A stretch of DNA of 64,000 nt from Euglena gracilis (lineage: Eukaryota > Euglenida > Euglenophyceae > Euglenales). Location: NCBI GenBank assembly GCA_039621445.1, contig CP154954.1, forward strand, positions 36,193,703-36,257,702. The letters run 5' to 3'. Below, piece after piece: positions 1-12,120 of this stretch. Numbering within the stretch: the stretch's first letter is position 1; each line of letters begins with the position of its first letter. The translations under genes and the position numbers were made by a program. The notes beneath the pieces were generated by a model. It did no database searches, was not told where the DNA came from, and worked only from the letters and a program-made list of their open reading frames with translations.

Positions 1-1180
1 TTTACCCGCCCAGCCATCGCCTCGTTAAACCCCTGTCCCTCGCCTGGCTGGTGACCCTGGCTGACGATGGCCTCGAGCACTTGGACCGCTGGGCTAGTTG
101 GGCCACAGTCCCGAGGCCCTCGCTCAGCCGGGTGGTCACCAGCTCGCTCAGGGCCGTCATCCCCCCAAAAAAAATTTCCATCTGCTTCTGCTGCAGATTT
201 TGAAAATTTTCAGCCAGCTGGGACGCTAGCCCAGCCAGGGTTCTTTCCATTTGCTGCACCACTCCTTGAAAATTTTCAATGACCCGCTGAAACTGCAGGG
301 ACACCAACTGCTCCAGGCGGCTAACTGAAGCAGCTGTGGTGGCCCCCGCTTCGGCAAGCCGACCTTGCAGTTCGCCAACCCAACCGTCCAACCGCTGGAT
401 CTCCTGCCCCAGAACACCGAGGTGGCGGCCTGAGCCTCCGCCTCCTCCCACAACCTCTGGGGGGGGGGGGGCGGGGGCTGCCTCCCCTTCGGGGTCTGTT
501 TTGGCACCAAACCCTCCTGGGCCGTCTGGCCCTCGTCCTCCCCCATTTGCCCTGATGGGGGCAGCTCCTGCAGCTGCCATTGGGTGATTCCGTCTGGGGC
601 ATGTCCTTGGGGCCCATCATGCCCGGGCCCGGCATGCACCAGCGAGCAATGGTCGGGTCCGGCTGGGAAATGCCCAGACCCGACATGGCTCACCGGCGCA
701 TGTGCCGGACCGGCATCCCCAGGGTTTTTAGATGGCCCCGCTTGCAGTAGAACGGGCTGGGCCTGGCTTGCAAATTCTTCTTCGTCTTCTTCTTCTGGTT
801 CTTGCTCTTCTTCTGTGATCTTCCCCCGCATGACGAATTGCCACATGACCTGCCTGGTCATGTCATGCACAAACTCTGGCATGACCAGGCTGGGCATGCC
901 GGAGAGTAGTCCCAGGCTGCCGGGAAGTGCCAAGCCGGACCCAGAAGATTGTTGCTGCTGGGGGTCCGGCTGGGCTGGCCCGCAATGGCCAGGAGCTGCT
1001 GGCCCAGTTCGTAATGGCTGGGGCTGTCATGGCTGTGGCAGGTGTCGTCTTCCTCCTCTTGGTAATCTGGGAGTTCCCCAGGCTCACATAGTGTGAGCCC
1101 AGAGGGCTCAAACCCCCCTCTCCTACCATGTAGGGGTTTCCCCTCCTGAGGTCCCTGCGAAGGGACCCCTGGCGGCGCAA
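1..1180 (-). pseudogene. Broken minus-strand gene fragment: acidic run plus coiled coil, possibly gag-like
   Basis: Protein-like sequence runs leftwards and leaves the window at base 1. Three frames must be combined. About 1180-950 encodes an acidic stretch (ELPDYQEEEDDT). About 960-480 contains EEEQEPEEEDEEEF and a Gly/His/Pro-rich part. About 470-30 encodes a heptad-like coiled coil (EIQRLDGWVGELQ, then RVIENFQGVVQQMERTL and SQLAENFQNLQQKQMEIF). The second frame change falls at a run of 13 G at 459-471, so it could be a homopolymer sequencing error rather than decay. The first lies near a CAG/CAA stretch at about 960. No ATG clearly starts the frame. I do not recognise the family. Acidic low complexity followed by a long coiled coil resembles retrotransposon gag or structural proteins, but no zinc knuckle, protease or reverse transcriptase is visible. 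An intron-containing host gene is the alternative. Confidence 0.4.
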
Positions 1181-1192
1181 CCCGCGTAGGAT
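1180..1192 (-). other. Shared 13-bp spacer motif, copy 1
   Basis: Minus-strand GATCCTACGCGGG, identical to copies near 11391-11403 and 18482-18494. Sequence on both sides differs between copies, although each has ACTTGAA-type words on its AT-rich side. Function unknown. In copy 1 it would read as the peptide DPTR in the upstream frame of the gene fragment. Confidence 0.6.
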
Positions 1193-1788
1193 CCTTTAAA
1201 GTTGAGCCCGGCGGGCCCACCTGGTGGGGGATTTTCCCTTGGTAGAAACGTGGGGTAGGGGGGATGTTGGATGTTGAGGATGATTTGAAAATGACATACT
1301 TTTGAGGTCCAATATATTGATCTTGGATGAATAACCAACAATAATCAATGACTTGAACTTGTTATTTGTAAATTGAATCTCCTTGATTTGAACCTTGAAT
1401 TCCCTTGCAAGCAAACAATTGGTGAACACAAATGGCAGTATGTGAACAGAGCCCTGTGAACAGAAAATGTACAATTGGAGGGGGGCTACATCTGGGGGGG
1501 CTACTTGGTATACTTTGCGCAATTCTTAATGAATTGCGCCATCTGAGCGCCCACCAAGGGGGTGTGCATGCTTGCGCAAAGCCGAGCAGGGTTGCCTTTT
1601 GGCCCCCTCAACCTGCCCCCTCCTTCACCTTCCCTTGGCTTGGTCAAAATGGGCTGTGGGGCCCACTTGGGGGCCAGTGGGGCCTCAAAAGGCCCTTGGG
1701 GGCCTTGGAGCCCCCTCGCGGCGCTTGGTGGTCCCTTTTCGCCCCCTTGGGGCCCCTCCTTGGGGCGGGCACCCTCGGACCGCGCAAA
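1181..1788. other. Non-coding flank between gene fragment and satellite 1
   Basis: No coding sequence is convincing here. The left end carries the 13-bp motif GATCCTACGCGGG (minus strand, about 1180-1192), which recurs in two other spacers. The middle (1250-1450) is AT-richer with repeated CTTGAA/TTCAAG words. The right part (1600-1790) is rich in GGCCCC-type blocks. Satellite 1 begins at the right edge. Confidence 0.6.
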
Positions 1789-2561
1789 CCTTTGCAACAT
1801 TTAGGTAAAGGATCGCCGACCCCTAGCCGGGGCAGAGCGCCCGTTTTTGGAGCGCCAACGCAGCCGATTTCCGCCGAAAATGGCCGAAATATGTCGTTTT
1901 TTGGTGGCGTCCGTTACCAACGTGCTATTTTGCGCCTCCCGGGCGGTAACTGCTGCGTTTTACGCAGGCCGGCCGCGGGCAAAATTGCGCCTGTCCGGCC
2001 GCCGCCCTTCTTCGCAACAGTTAGGTAAAGGATGGCCAACCTCTCCCCAGGGCCGAGCGCTCTTTTTCGGACGTCGACGCAGCCGATTTCTGCCGAAAAT
2101 GGCCGAAAAATGATGATTTTTGGGGCATCCGTTACCAACGTGCTATTTTGCGCCTCCCGGTCGGTAACTGCTGCGGTTTACTAACGCCGGCCGCGGGCAA
2201 AATTGAACCTGTCCGGCCGCCGCCCTTCGGAACAGTTAGGTAAACGATCGCCGACCTCTAGCCGGGGCAGAGCGCTCGTTTTTGGACGTAGACGCAGCCG
2301 ATGTTGGCCGAAAATGGCCGGAAAATGGCGATTTTGGGGGCGTCCGTTACCAACGTGCTATTTTGCGCCTCCGGGGGGTAACTGCTGCGTTTTACGCACG
2401 CCCGCCGCGGGCAAAATTGTGCCTGTCCGGCCGCCGCCCTTCATCGCAACAGTTAGGTAAAGCACCGCCGACATCTAGCCGGGGCAGAGCGCTCTTTTTC
2501 GGACGTCGACGCAGCCGATTTCCGCCGAAAATGGCCGAAAAATGACGTTTTTGGGGCCGTG

Positions 2562-2782
2562 GTAACAGACGCCCCAAAAATCGTCATTTTCCGGCCATTT
2601 TCGGCGCAAATCGGCTGCGTCGGCGCTCCAAAAACAAGCGCTCTGCCCCGGCTAGAGTTCGCTGATCCTTTACCTAACTGTTGCGAAGAAGGCCGGCGCC
2701 CGGACAGGCGCAATTTTGCCCGCGGCCGGCGTGAGTAAAACGCAGCAGTTACCGCCCGGGAGGCACAAAATAGCACGTTGCT
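2562..2782 (-). repeat. Single inverted satellite 1 monomer inside a plus array
   Basis: At about 2561 the plus-strand text TTTTTGGGGC passes into the reverse complement of the array (CGTGGTAACAGACGCCCC). At about 2782 the plus orientation resumes (CCGCCGCCCTTCGGAACAG). The flipped piece is about one monomer long, and its left junction forms a long imperfect palindrome with the preceding half monomer. Confidence 0.9.
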
Positions 2783-5700
2783 ACCGCCGCCCTTCGGAAC
2801 AGTTAGGTAAACAATCGCCGACCTCTAGCCGGGGCAGAGCGCTCGTTTTTGGACGTAGACACAGCCGATTTTGGCCGAAAATGGCCGGAAAATGGCGATT
2901 TTGGGGTCGTCCGTTACCAACGTGCTATTTTGCGCCTCCGGGGGATAACTGCTGCGTTTTACGCACGCCCGCCGCGGGCAAAATTGCGCCTGTCCGGCCA
3001 CCGCCCTTCGCAACAGTTAGGTAAAGGATAACCGACCTCTAGAAGGGGCAGAGCGCTTGTTTTTTGAGCGCCAACGCAGCCGTTTTCTGCCGAAAATAGT
3101 CGAAAAATGACGATTTTGGCGGCGTCCGTTACCAAAGTGCTATTTTTCGCCTCCCGGGCGGTAACTGCTGCGTTTTACGCACGCCCGCCGCCGACAAAAT
3201 TGTGCCTGTCCGGCCGCCGCCCTTCGCAACAGTTAGATAAAGGATCGCCGACCTCTAGCCGGGGCAGAGCGCTCGTTTTTTAACGTCGACGCAGCCGACT
3301 TCGGCCGAAAATGGCCGGAAAATGACGTTTTTGGGGGCGTCCGTCACCAACGTGCGATTTTGCGCCTCCGGGGGGTAACTGCTGCGTTTTACGCACGCCC
3401 GCCGCGGGCAAAATTGCGCCTGTCCGGCCACCGCCCTTTGCAACAGTTAAATAAAGGATAACCGACCTCTAGAAGGGGCAGAGCGCTTGTTTTTTGAGCG
3501 CCAACGCAGCCGATTTCCGCGTAAAATAGTCGAAAAATGACGATTTTGGCGGCGTCCGTTACCAAAGTGCTATTTTGCGCCTCCCGGGCGGTAACTGCTG
3601 CGTTTTACGCACGCCCGCCGCCGACAAAATTGTGCCTGTCCGGCCGCCGCCCTTCGCAACAGTTAGATAAAGGATCGCCGACCTCTAGCCGGGGCAGAGC
3701 GCTCGTTTTTTAACGGCGTCGACGACGACATCGGCCGAAAATGGCCGGAAAATGACGTTTTTGGGGCGTCCGTTACCAACGTGCTATTTTGCGCCTCCCG
3801 GGCGGTAACTGCTGCGTTTTACGCACGCCGGCCGCGGGCAAAATTACGCCTGTCCGGCCGCCGCCCTTCGCAACAGTTAGGTAAAGGATCGCCGACCTCT
3901 AGCCGGGGCAGAGCGCTCGTTTTTTTAACGTCGACGCAGCCGACTTCGGCCGAAAATGGCCGGAAAATGACGTTTTTGGGGCGTCCGTTACCAACGTGCT
4001 ATTTTGCGCCTCCCGGGCGGTAACTGCTGCGTTTTACGCACGCCGGCCGCCGGCAAAATTGCGCCTGTCCGGCCGCCGCCCTTTGCAACAGTTAGGTAAA
4101 GAATCGCCGACCTCTAGCCGGGGCAGAGCGCTCGTTTTTGGAGCGCCGACGCGGCCGATTTCGGCTGAAAATGGCCGGAAAATGACGATTTTGGGGGCGT
4201 CCGTTACCAACGTGCTATTATGCGCCTCCCGGGCGGTAACTGCTGCGTTTTGCGCACGCCCGGCGCGGGCAAAATTGCGCTTGTCCGCCCGCCGCCCTTC
4301 GCAACAGTTAGGTAAAGGATCGCCGACCTCTAGCCGGGGCAGAGCGCTCGTTTTTGGAGCGCCGACGCAGCCGATTTCCGCCGAAAATGGCCGAAATATG
4401 ACGTTTTTTTGGGGGCGTCCGTTACCAACGTGCTATTTTGCGCCTCCCGGGCGGTAACTGCTGCGTTTTACGCACGCCCGCCGCCGGCAATAATGCGCCT
4501 GTCCGGCCGCCGCCCTTCGCAAAAGTTAGGTAAAGGATCACCAACCTCCAGCCGGGGCAGAGCGATCGTTTTAGGAGCCCCAACGCAGCCGATTTCGGCC
4601 GAAAATGCCCGAAAAATGACGATTTTTGGGGCGTCCGTTACCAACGTGCTATTTTGCGCCTCCCGGACGGTAACTGCTGCGTTTTTCACACGCCCGGTGC
4701 GCGGAAAATTGTGTCTGTCCGGCCGCCGCCCTTCGCAACAGTTAGGTAAAGGATCCCCGACCTCTAGCCTGGGCAGAGCGCTCGTTTTTGGAGCGCCGAC
4801 GCAGCCGATTTCGGCCAAAATAGCGGAAAAAACGTTTTTGGGCGTCCGTTACCAACGTGCTATTTTGCGCCTCCCGGGCGGTTATTGCTGTGTTTTACGC
4901 ACGGCCGCCGCGGGAAAAACTGCGCCCGTACGGCCGCCGCCCTTCGCAACAGTTAGGTAAAGGATCGCCGACCTCTAGCCGGGGCAGAGCGCTCTGTTTC
5001 TGAGCGCCAACGCAGCCGATTTCGGCCGAAAATGGCCGAAAAGTGACGTTTTTTGGGGCGTCCGTTACCAACGTGCTATTTTGCGCATCCCGGACGGTAA
5101 CTGCTGAGTTTTGCGCACGCCTGGCGCAGGCAAAATTGCGCCCTCCAACCGCCGCCCTTCGCAACAGTTAGCTAAAGGATCGCCGACCTCTAGCCGGGGC
5201 AGAGCGCTCGTTTTTGGAGCGCCGACGCAGCCGATTTCGGCCGAAAATGTCCGGAAAATGACGTCTTTGGGGGCGTCCGTTACCAACGTGCTATTTTGCG
5301 CCTCCCGGGCGGTAAGTGCTGCGTTTTATGCACGACCGCCGCGGATAAAGCTGCGCCTGTCCAGCCGCCGCCCTTCGCAACAGTTAGTTAAACGATCGCC
5401 GACCTCTAGCCGCGGCAGAGCGCTCGTTTTTGGAGCGCCAACGCAGCCGATTTCGGCCGAAAACGGCCGGAAAATGACGTTTTTTGGGGCGTCCGTTACC
5501 AACGTGCTACTTTGCGCATCCCGAACGGTAACTGCTGCGTTTTGCGCACGCCTGGCGGGGGCAAAATTGCGCCTGTCTGCCCCCCTCCCTTCGCAAGAGT
5601 TAGTTAAAGGATCGCCTACCTCTAGCCGGGGCAGAGCGCTCCTTTTTGAGCGCCGGCGCAGCGCATTTCGGCCAATAACGGCCGACAAATGACGTTTTTT

Positions 5701-8700
5701 GGGGCGTCCGTTACCAACGTGCTATTTTGCGCCTCCCGGACGGTAACTGCTGCATTTTGAGCACGCCCGGCGCGGGCAAAACTGCGCCTGTCCGCCCGCC
5801 GGCCTTCGAAACAGTTAGTTAAAGGATCGCCGACCTCTAGCCGGGGCAGAGCGCTCGCTTTTGGAGCGCCGGCGCAGCGGATTTTGACCGAAAACGGCCG
5901 AAAAATGACGTTTTTTTGGGCCGTCCGTTACCAACGTGCTACTTCGCGCCTCCCGGACGGTAACTGCTGCGTTTTGCGCACGCCCGGCGCGGGCAAAATT
6001 GCGCCTGTACGCCCGCCGCCCTTCGCAACAGTTAGTTAAAGGATTGCCGACCTCTAGCCGGGGCAGAGCGCTCGTTTTTGGAGCGCCAGCGCAGCGGATT
6101 TCGACCAATAACGGCCGACAAAGGACGTTTTTTGGGGCGTCCGTTACCAACGTGCTACTTTGTGCCTCCCGGACGGTAACTGCTGCATTTTGAGCACGCC
6201 CGGCGCGGGCAAAACTGCGCCTGTCCGCCTGCTGCCCTTTGCAACAGTTAGTTAAAGGATGGCCGACCTCTGGCTGAGGTAGAGCGCTCGTTTTTGGAGC
6301 GCCGGCGCAGAGTATTTTGGCCAAAAACGGCCGAAAAATGACGTTTTTTGGGGCGTCCGTTACCAACGTGCTATTTTGCGCCTCCCGGACGGTAACTGTT
6401 GCGTTTTGCGCACGCCCGGCGGGGTCAAAATTGCGCCTGTCCGCCCGCCGCCCATCGCAACAGTTAGTTAAAGGATCGCCGACCTCTAGCCGGGGCAGAG
6501 CGCTCGTTTTTGGAGCGCCGGCGCAGGGTATTTTGGCCAAAAACGGCCGAAAAATGACGTTTTTTTGGGGCGTCCGTTACCAACGTGCTATTTTGCGCCT
6601 CCCGGACGGTAACTGCTGCGTTTTGCGCACGCCCGGCGGGGGCAAAATTGCGCCTGTCCGCCCGCCGCCCTTTGCAACAGTTAGTTAAAAGATCGCCGAC
6701 CTCTAGCCGGGGGCAGAGCGCTCGTTTTTGGATCGCCGGCGCAGCGGATTTCCGCCTAAAACGGCCGAAAAACGACGTTTTTTTGGGGCGTCCGTTACCA
6801 ACGTGCTATTTTGCGCCTCCCGGACGGTAACTGCTGCGTTTCGCGCACGCCCGGCGGGGGCAAAATTGCGCCTGTCCGCCCGCCGCCCTTCGCAACAGTT
6901 AGGTAAAGGATCGCCGACCTCTAGCCGGTGCAGAGCGCTCGTTTTTGGAGCGCCGGCGTAGCGAATTTTGGCCAAAAACGGCCGAAAAATGACGTTTTTT
7001 GGGGCGTTCGTTACCAACGTGCTACTTTGCGCCTCCCGGACGGTAACTGCTGCATTTTGAGCACGCCCGGCGCGGGCAAAATTGCGACTGGCCGCCTGCC
7101 ACCCTTCACAACAGTTAGTTAAAGGATCGCCGACCTCTAGCCGGGGCAGAGCGCTCGTTTTTGGAGCGCCGGCGCAGCGGATTTTGGCCAAAAACGGCCG
7201 AAAAATGACGTTTTTCAGGGCGTCCGTTACCAACGTGCTACTTTGCGCCTCCCGGACGGTAACTGCTGCGTTTTGCGCACGCCCGGCGCGGGCAAAATTG
7301 CGCCTGACTGCCCCCCGCCCTTCGCAAGAGTTAGCTAAAGGATCGCCGACCTCTTGCCGGGGCAGAGCGCTCGTTTTTGAGCGCCGGCGCAGCGCATTTC
7401 GGCCAATAACGGCCGACAAATGACGTTTTTTGGGGCGTCCGTTACCAACGTGCTATTTTGCGCCTCCCGGACGGTAACTGCTGCATTTTGAGCACGCCCG
7501 GCGCGGGCAAAACTGCGCCTGTCCGCACGTTGCCCTTCGTAACAGTTAGTTAAAGGATCGCCGACCTCTAGCCGGGGCAGAGCGCAGGTTTTTGAGTGCC
7601 GGCGCAGCGGATTTCGGCCAATAACCGCCGACAGATGACGTTTTTTGGGCCGTCCGTTACCAACGTGCTACTTTGCGCCTCCCGGACGGTAACTGCTGCG
7701 TTTTGCGCACGCCCGGCGCGGGCAAAATTACGCCTGTACGCCCGCCGCCCTTCGCAACAGTTAGTTAAAGGATGGCCGACCTCTGGCCGAGGCAGAGCGC
7801 TCGTTTTTGGAGCGCCGGCGCAGGGTATTTTGGCCAAAAACGGCCGAAAAATGACGTTTTTTGGGGCGTCCGTTACCAACGTGCTATTTTGCGCCTCCCG
7901 GACGGTAACTGCTGCGTTTTGCGCACGCCCGGCGGGGGCAAAATTGCGCCTGTCCGCCCGCCGCCCTTTGCAACAGTTAGTTAAAGGATCGCCGACCTCT
8001 AGCCGGGGGCAGAGCGCTCGTTTTTGGAGCGCCGGCGCAGGGTATTTTGGCCAAAAACGGCCGAAAAATGACGTTTTTTGGGGGCGTCTGTTACCAACGT
8101 GCTATTTTGCGCCTCCCGGACGGTAACTGCTGCGTTTTGCGCACGCCCAGCGGGGGCAAAATTGCGCCTGTCCGCCCGCCGCCCTTTGCAACAGTTAGTT
8201 AAAGGATCGCCGACCTCTAGCGGGGGGCAGAGCGCTCGTTTTTGGAGCGCCGGCGCAGCGGATTTCCGCCTAAAACGGCCGAAAAACGACGTTTTTTTTG
8301 GGCGTCCGTTACCAACGTGCTATTTTGCGCCTCCCGGACGGTAACTGCTGCGTTTTGCGCACGCCCGGCGGGGGCAAAATTGCGCCTGTCCGCCCGCCGC
8401 CCTTCGCAACAGTTAGGTAAAGGATCGCCGACCTCTAGCCGGTGCAGAGCGCTCGTTTTTGGAGCGCCGGCGCAGCGGATTTTGGCCAAAAACGGCCGAA
8501 AAATGACGTTTTTTGGGGCGTCCGTTACCAACGTGCTACTTTGCGCCTCCCGGACGGTAACTGCTGCATTTTGAGCACGCCCGGCGCGGGCAAAATTGCG
8601 CCTGGCCGCCCGCCACCCTTCACAACAGTTAGTTAAAGGATCGCCGACCTCTAGCCGGGGCAGAGCGCTCGTTTTTGGAGCGCCGGCGCAGCGGATTTCG

Positions 8701-8999
8701 GCCAAAAACGGCCGAAAAATGACGTTTTTTGGGGCGTCCGTTACCAACGTGCTACTTTGCGCCTCCCGGACGGTAACTGCTGCGTTTTGCGCACGCCCGG
8801 CGCGGGCAAAATTGCGCCTGTCCGCCCGCCGCCCTTCGCAACAGTTAGTTAAAGGATCGCCGACCTCTAGCCGGGGCAGAGCGCTCGTTTTTGGAGCGCC
8901 GGCGCAGCGGATTTCGGCCAAAAACGGCCGAAAAATGACGTTTTTAGGGCGTCCGTTACCAACGTGCTACTTTGCGCCTCCCGGACGGTAACTGCTGCG

Positions 9000-11310
9000 T
9001 TTTGCGCACGCCCGGCGGGGGCAAAATTGCGCCTGTCCGCCCGCCGCCCTTCGCAACAGTTAGTTAAAGGATCGCCGACCTCTAGCCGGGGCAGAGCGCT
9101 CGTTTTTGGAGCGCCGGCGCAGCGGATTTCGGCCAAAAACAGCCGAAAAATGACGTTTTTCGGGGCGTCCGTTACCAACGTGCTACTTTGCGCCTCCCGG
9201 ACGGTAACTGCTACGTTTTGAGCACGCCCGGCGCGAGCAAAAATGCGCCTGTCCGCCCGCCGCCCTTCCCAACAGTTGGTTAAAGGATCGCCGACCTCTA
9301 GCCGGGACAGAGCGCTCGTTTTTGGACCGCCGGCGCAGCGGATTTTGGCCAAAAACGGCCGAAAAATGACGTTTTTTGGGGCGTCCGTTACCAACGTGCT
9401 ACTTTGCGCCCCCCGGACGGTAACTGCTGCGTTTTGCGCACGCCCGGCGCGGGCAAAATTGCGCCTGTCCGCCCGCCGCCCTTCGCAACAGTTAGTTAAA
9501 GGATCGCCGACCTCTAGCCGGGGCAGAGCGCTCGTTTTTGGAGCGCCGGCGCAGCGGATTTCGGCCAAAAACAGCCGAAAAATGACGTTTTCGGGGCGTC
9601 CGTTACCAACGTGCTACTTTGCGCCTCCCGGACGGTAACTGCTGCATTTTGAGCACGCCCGGCGCGGGCAAAATTGCGCCTGTCCGCCCGCCCCCCGTCG
9701 CAACAGTTAGTTAAAGGATCGCCGACCTCTAGCCGGGGCAGAGCTCTCGTTTTTGGTGCGCCGGCGCAGCGGATTTCGGCCGAAAACGGCAGAAAATGAC
9801 GTTTTCGGGGCGTCCGTTACCAACGTGCTATTTTGCGCCTCCCGGACGGTAACTGCTGCGTTTTGCGCACGCCCGGCGGGCAAAATTGCGCCTGTCCGCC
9901 CGCCGCCCTTCGCAACAGTTAGTTAAGGATCGCCGACCTCTAGACGGGGCAGAGCGGTCGTTTTTGGGCGCCGACGCAGCGGATTTCGGCCGAAAACGGC
10001 CGGAAAATGACGTTTTTGCGGGGCGTCCGTTACCAACGTGCTACTTTGCGCCTCCCGGACGGTAACTGCTGCGTTTTGCGCACGCCCGGCGCGGGCAAAA
10101 CTGCGCCTGTCTGCCCGCCGCCATTCGCAACAGTTAGTTAAAGGATCGCTGACCTCTAGCCGGGGCAGAGCGCTCGTTTTTGCAGCGCCGGCGCAGCGTA
10201 ATTTGGCCAAAAACGGCCGAAAAATGACGTTTTTGGGGCGTCCGTTACCAACGTGCTATTTTGCGCCTCCCGGACTGTAACTGCTGCGTTTTGCGCACGC
10301 CCGGCGTGGGCAAAATTGCGCCTGTCCGCCCACCGCCCTTCGCAACAGTTAGTTAAAGGATCGCCGACCTCTAGCCGGGGCAGAGCGCTCGTTTTTGGAG
10401 CGCCGGCGCAGCGGATTTCGGCCAAAAACAGCCGAAAAATGACGTTTTTCGGGGCGTCCGTTACCAACGTGCTACTTTGCGCCTCCCGGACGGTAACTGC
10501 TACGTTTTGAGCACGCCCGGCGCGGGCAAAAATGCGCCTGTCCGCCCGCCGCCCTTCCCAACAGTTGGTTAAAGGATCGCCGACCTCTAGCCGGGACAGA
10601 GCGCTCGTTTTTGGACCGCCGGCGCAGCGGATTTTGGCCAAAAACGGCCGAAAAATGACGTTTTTTGGGGCGTCCGTTACCAACGTGCTACTTTGCGCCC
10701 CCCGGACGGTAACTGCTGCGTTTTGCGCACGCCCGGCGGGGGCAAAATTGCGCCTGTCCGCCCGCCGCCCTTCGCAACAGTTAGTTAAAGGATCGCCGAC
10801 CTCTAGCCAGGGCAGAGCGCTCGTTTTTGGAGCGCCGGCGCAGCGGATTTCGGCCAAAAACAGCCGAAAAATGACGTTTTCGGGGCGTCCGTTACCAACG
10901 TGCTACTTTGCGCCTCCCGGACGGTAACTGCTGCATTTTGAGCACGCCCGGCGCGGGCAAAATTGCGCCTGTCCGCCCGCCCCCCGTCGCAACAGTTAGT
11001 TAAAGGATCGCCGACCTCTAGCCGGGGCAGAGCTCTCGTTTTTGGTGCGCCGGCGCAGCTGATTTCGGCCGAAAACGGCAGAAAATGACGTTTTTTGGGG
11101 CGTCCGTTACCAACGTGCTATTTTGCGCCTCCCGGACGGTAACTGCTGCGTTTTGCGCACGCCCGGCGGGCAAAATTGCGCCTGTCCGCCCGCCGCCCTT
11201 CGCAACAGTTAGTTAAAGGATCGCCGACCTCTAGCCGGGGCAGAGCGCTCGTTTTTGGAGCGCCGGCGCAGCGGATTTCGGCCAAAAACGGCCGAAAAAC
11301 GACGTTTTTT
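9000..11310 (+). repeat. Six-monomer higher-order repeat in satellite 1 (1289-bp offset)
   Basis: Diagnostic variants occur twice, 1289 bp apart: GAGCTCTCG at 9741 and 11030, the CCCAACAGTTGGTTAAAGG form near 9270 and 10559, and the CCCCCCGTCGCAACAG form near 9695 and 10984. The duplicated segment runs nearly to the array end at 11331. Confidence 0.85.
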
Positions 11311-11390
11311 TGGGCGTCAGTTACTAACGTTTGTGCGGGATAACCCCCTTTGCTGCTCCGCTTGTTCCAGGTCCGTGGGGTTTCCCTCTC

Positions 11391-11403
11391 CCCGCGTAGG
11401 ATC
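11391..11403 (-). other. Shared 13-bp spacer motif, copy 2
   Basis: Minus-strand GATCCTACGCGGG about 60 bp from the right edge of the first satellite 1 array. Same orientation as copies 1 and 3. Confidence 0.6.
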
Positions 11404-11535
11404 GATTACCCTGCCCAGTTGAATTTCAATTCCCCGCGCGGCCTTTGTTAAAAATTGTTTCATTTTCTTTGGTTATAACTCTTTCCTTCTCGGGGTTGTT
11501 GTGGGGTGGGTCCTTGAGGGGGGTCACAACTCGGG

Positions 11536-11542
11536 TATAAAA
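11536..11542 (+). promoter_or_regulatory. TATA-box-like site
   Basis: TATAAAA preceded by CGGG and followed by CACC in a spacer. It fits a pol II core promoter by sequence alone. No transcript or downstream gene supports it, so it may be chance. Confidence 0.15.
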
Positions 11543-12020
11543 CACCTGTCGGTCTTGATCAAAGCACTGAAATGCCTTCACGTCGAGGTCAGATCGCTGA
11601 TCGCTGGATTGAGTGAAGCAGTCTTCGACGCCGGCGAACGGGGGAACTTAGGTCCACTGGCAGCAACAACTCCTGCTTCAAACTTCACTTCTGACCACAA
11701 TACTTGACCAGATAATCAACGTCCACTCCCAATGAAATCTTGACAAACTTGAATTGACTTGAAACTTGAACCAGATATGCCAATGACAAATGTATAATCA
11801 GATTGAGTGCAGAGTGGTGACAGAGCCCTGCGGGAGTCAGTGGTTAAAATGTGGCCAGGTGTTAAAATTCAGTTAGGAGGGGGTTTTCCTAATTGTTTCA
11901 TCATTGAAACAGTAGGCCCCTGGTTGGGTCAAGTCCCCTGGTTAGTTCTGTGGCGCCTGGGTTAGCTTTTAAGGTTAGCGCCTGAGGTTAACTAACTTAC
12001 CAGGGCCCCTGACTCACGCT

Positions 12021-12071
12021 CCCCTTCCCAAGGAGTTGTCTACAACTCTTTTCGACTCTCTTAGGAAGGGG
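12021..12071. other. Nested perfect stem-loop
   Basis: The outer arms CCCCTTCC (12021-12028) and GGAAGGGG (12064-12071) are perfectly complementary. Inside them GAGTTGT (12033-12039) and ACAACTC (12042-12048) form a seven-pair hairpin with a two-base loop. No terminator-like T run follows. The role is unknown. Confidence 0.8.
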
Positions 12072-12120
12072 TGCGGAGTGCGTTTGTTGTAAGGGGGCTG
12101 GGCTGTTCCTGTTTTTGGTC

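Larger units (their letters stand above)
1789..11331 (+). repeat. Satellite 1 array, ~215-216-bp monomer, plus orientation, about 44 copies
   Basis: Head-to-tail monomers can be followed by the landmark CAGTTAGTTAAAGGATCGCC, for example at 8842, 9057, 9273 and 9489, giving steps of 215-216 bp. Each monomer also carries GAGCGCTC, then GCGCCGGCGC, then two GGCC blocks around an A-rich centre, then GACGTTTTTTGGGGCGTCCG. The left third (to about 5.5 kb) mostly has GGGCGGTAACTG with TTTTACGCACG. The rest has GGACGGTAACTG with TTTTGCGCACG or TTTTGAGCACG, so two subfamilies meet. Rare variants recur with an offset of 1289 bp (six monomers) between about 9.0-10.0 kb and 10.3-11.3 kb. Open frames on both strands are by-products of few stop codons and a period divisible by three. 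Confidence 0.97.
11332..12120. other. Spacer with dense palindromes and a TATA-like site
   Basis: No gene is supported. The stretch starts at the satellite edge and carries the 13-bp shared motif at about 11391. It then contains many short perfect inverted repeats: CTTCAC with GTGAAG near 11577-11617, TTAGGA with TCCTAA near 11872-11892, TGTTTCA with TGAAACA near 11896-11913, and the nested hairpin at 12021-12071. ACAGAGCCCTG near 11820 also occurs at about 1445, supporting distant relatedness of the two flanks. Confidence 0.6.

Noticed and set aside
1789-11331. Open frames on both strands of the first satellite array as genes
   Set aside because: Both strands are open at once and the peptides are direct translations of satellite units. 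No start context or independent coding signal.
12021-12071. Bacterial-type intrinsic terminator
   Set aside because: No T run follows and the context is eukaryotic. Treated only as a structural element.
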